Source: a virus
Strand: one strand, 5' to 3'
Virus record (IMG/VR): IMGVR_UViG_3300030389_003924
Location: 1 to 36,441 of that record
Length of the DNA stretch: 36,441 bases
In this document: one piece after another, positions 35,826 through 36,441 of the stretch
How positions within the stretch are numbered: the first letter of the stretch is position 1
Layout of the letters: each line of letters begins with the position of its first letter
Program-made: the position numbers and the translations under genes
The notes under the pieces: generated by a model
What the model saw: the letters and a program-made list of their open reading frames with translations, nothing else
What the model was told of the DNA's origin: nothing
Databases searched by the model: none

Positions 35826-36441
35826 TTAAACCCCCAGAGAGAAATATCGTGTACAGCTAAATATCCACTACTCATTTTAAATCTTAAAAAATTAATTGCA
35901 CTACCACCACCTTTAGGGATCAAAATTCCATTATCCCACCAATACGAAGCAGTATTATGTTTCCCAATGATATTGGCATAAGCAAAGGCTAAATGTGTGT
36001 CTGTAGATCTTAAACCAAAAAAATCAATATGACCACCAAAGCCATTATTTGGATCATCACCTAAATCAGTACCCATTTGGATATATGGTTCATTAGTTTG
36101 TTCATGACCATGTCCAGTAGCACTAGTCATTTGATGGTACATTCTTCTTGAATCGATTCCTGTTAAATAATTTGATCCATTATCTATAGAAACTAGGATT
36201 AAAGGTTCTGTAGCGTCTGTCTCAGGAATAACAAGATTAAAGCATATTCTGTAACTTTTATAAGAATCTGTAATCAAAGCGTTATCAAAATCAACCCATT
36301 GTGTATTACTACTAGATGTTGAAGAAGTTAATTGCACAGCAATTGGTGATCCTGCTTGTACCGTTACTGAAGAACCCAAAGTTCCTGCACTTAAAGTTCC
36401 ACTTAAAGAAACATTACCAGTAGAATCGGCAATCGATATCC
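35822..36441 (-). CDS. Tail fibre protein, N-terminus beyond the window
   Basis: About 205 residues, frame open to the right edge. The 5' portion encodes GISIADSTGNVSLSGTLSAG, repeated almost exactly in the fibre at 317-892 (bases 783-840 and 36384-36441 differ at one position). An internal ATG at 36379 (MGSSVTVQAG) is probably not the true start. The rest is beta-rich, with SYKSYRICFNLVIPETDATEPLILVSIDNG, LRSTDTHLAFAYANIIGKHNTASYWWDNG and a terminal ISLWGFK. Probably continues into bases 38-1 across the circle junction. Confidence 0.7.
   Translation of the reverse strand, partial: ISIADSTGNVSLSGTLSAGTLGSSVTVQAGSPIAVQLTSSTSSSNTQWVDFDNALITDSYKSYRICFNLVIPETDATEPLILVSIDNGSNYLTGIDSRRMYHQMTSATGHGHEQTNEPYIQMGTDLGDDPNNGFGGHIDFFGLRSTDTHLAFAYANIIGKHNTASYWWDNGILIPKGGGSAINFLRFKMSSGYLAVHDISLWGFK

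Noticed and set aside
1-36441. CRISPR arrays, rRNA genes, insertion sequences
   Set aside because: No regularly spaced repeats, ribosomal sequence or transposase found on reading both strands.

Overview
The window reads as a nearly complete genome, about 36.4 kb, of a temperate tailed phage with a short-tail (P22/podovirus-like) virion. It carries terminase subunits, portal, scaffold, a DUF5309-type capsid protein, a head-tail adaptor, a tail-hub-like protein, large internal/ejection-type proteins, a lysis block, tail fibres, and a lysogeny module with a tyrosine integrase and a tRNA-Lys(UUU)-derived attachment site. There is no DNA or RNA polymerase gene. Several proteins (tiny lysine-rich proteins, a DUF5309 capsid, a cupredoxin-like tail domain, fibre/chaperone pairs) are of kinds common in uncultured marine phages, so a marine proteobacterial host is likely. 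The host cannot be named from sequence alone. The two window ends fall inside related fibre-gene sequence and look as if they join through one fibre gene with about 8 nt missing, so the molecule is probably circular or circularly permuted.

Layout. Nearly everything is on the minus strand. Starting at the switch near 20.4 kb and reading leftward: Cro-like HTH, DUF736-like protein, a small protein, RecE-like exonuclease, Sak-type annealing protein, a small membrane protein, a replication initiator-like protein with two iteron-like repeats, a helicase-loader-like protein, RusA, an exported cysteine-containing protein, TerS, two PD-(D/E)XK nucleases, a sigma-region-4-like protein and TerL (20.4-11.1 kb). 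A plus-strand island of five small genes (9.7-11.1 kb) interrupts the block behind its own strong promoter. Portal, scaffold, capsid, adaptor and tail genes follow (9.6-1.8 kb), then an AT-rich tail-fibre island that runs off the left end and continues from the right end (36.4-34.6 kb). After it come holin-like genes, an M15 endolysin, a tail-hub-like protein, ejection-type proteins and the tiny basic proteins (34.6-22.6 kb).

The plus strand at 20.8-22.3 kb holds a CI-like repressor overlapping the integrase, followed by attP: 60 nt of the 3' part of a tRNA-Lys gene between two 21-bp direct repeats. The repressor and Cro-like genes diverge across an operator region rich in TTGTCAA/TTGACAA half-sites, including a perfect palindrome. 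The same half-site recurs in the two other main control regions.

The most unusual signal is a 13-15 nt motif, AACCTCAATCGGAAA, placed just upstream of six start codons on both strands: three in the plus-strand island and three in the minus-strand early block. It looks like a shared translational or regulatory leader.
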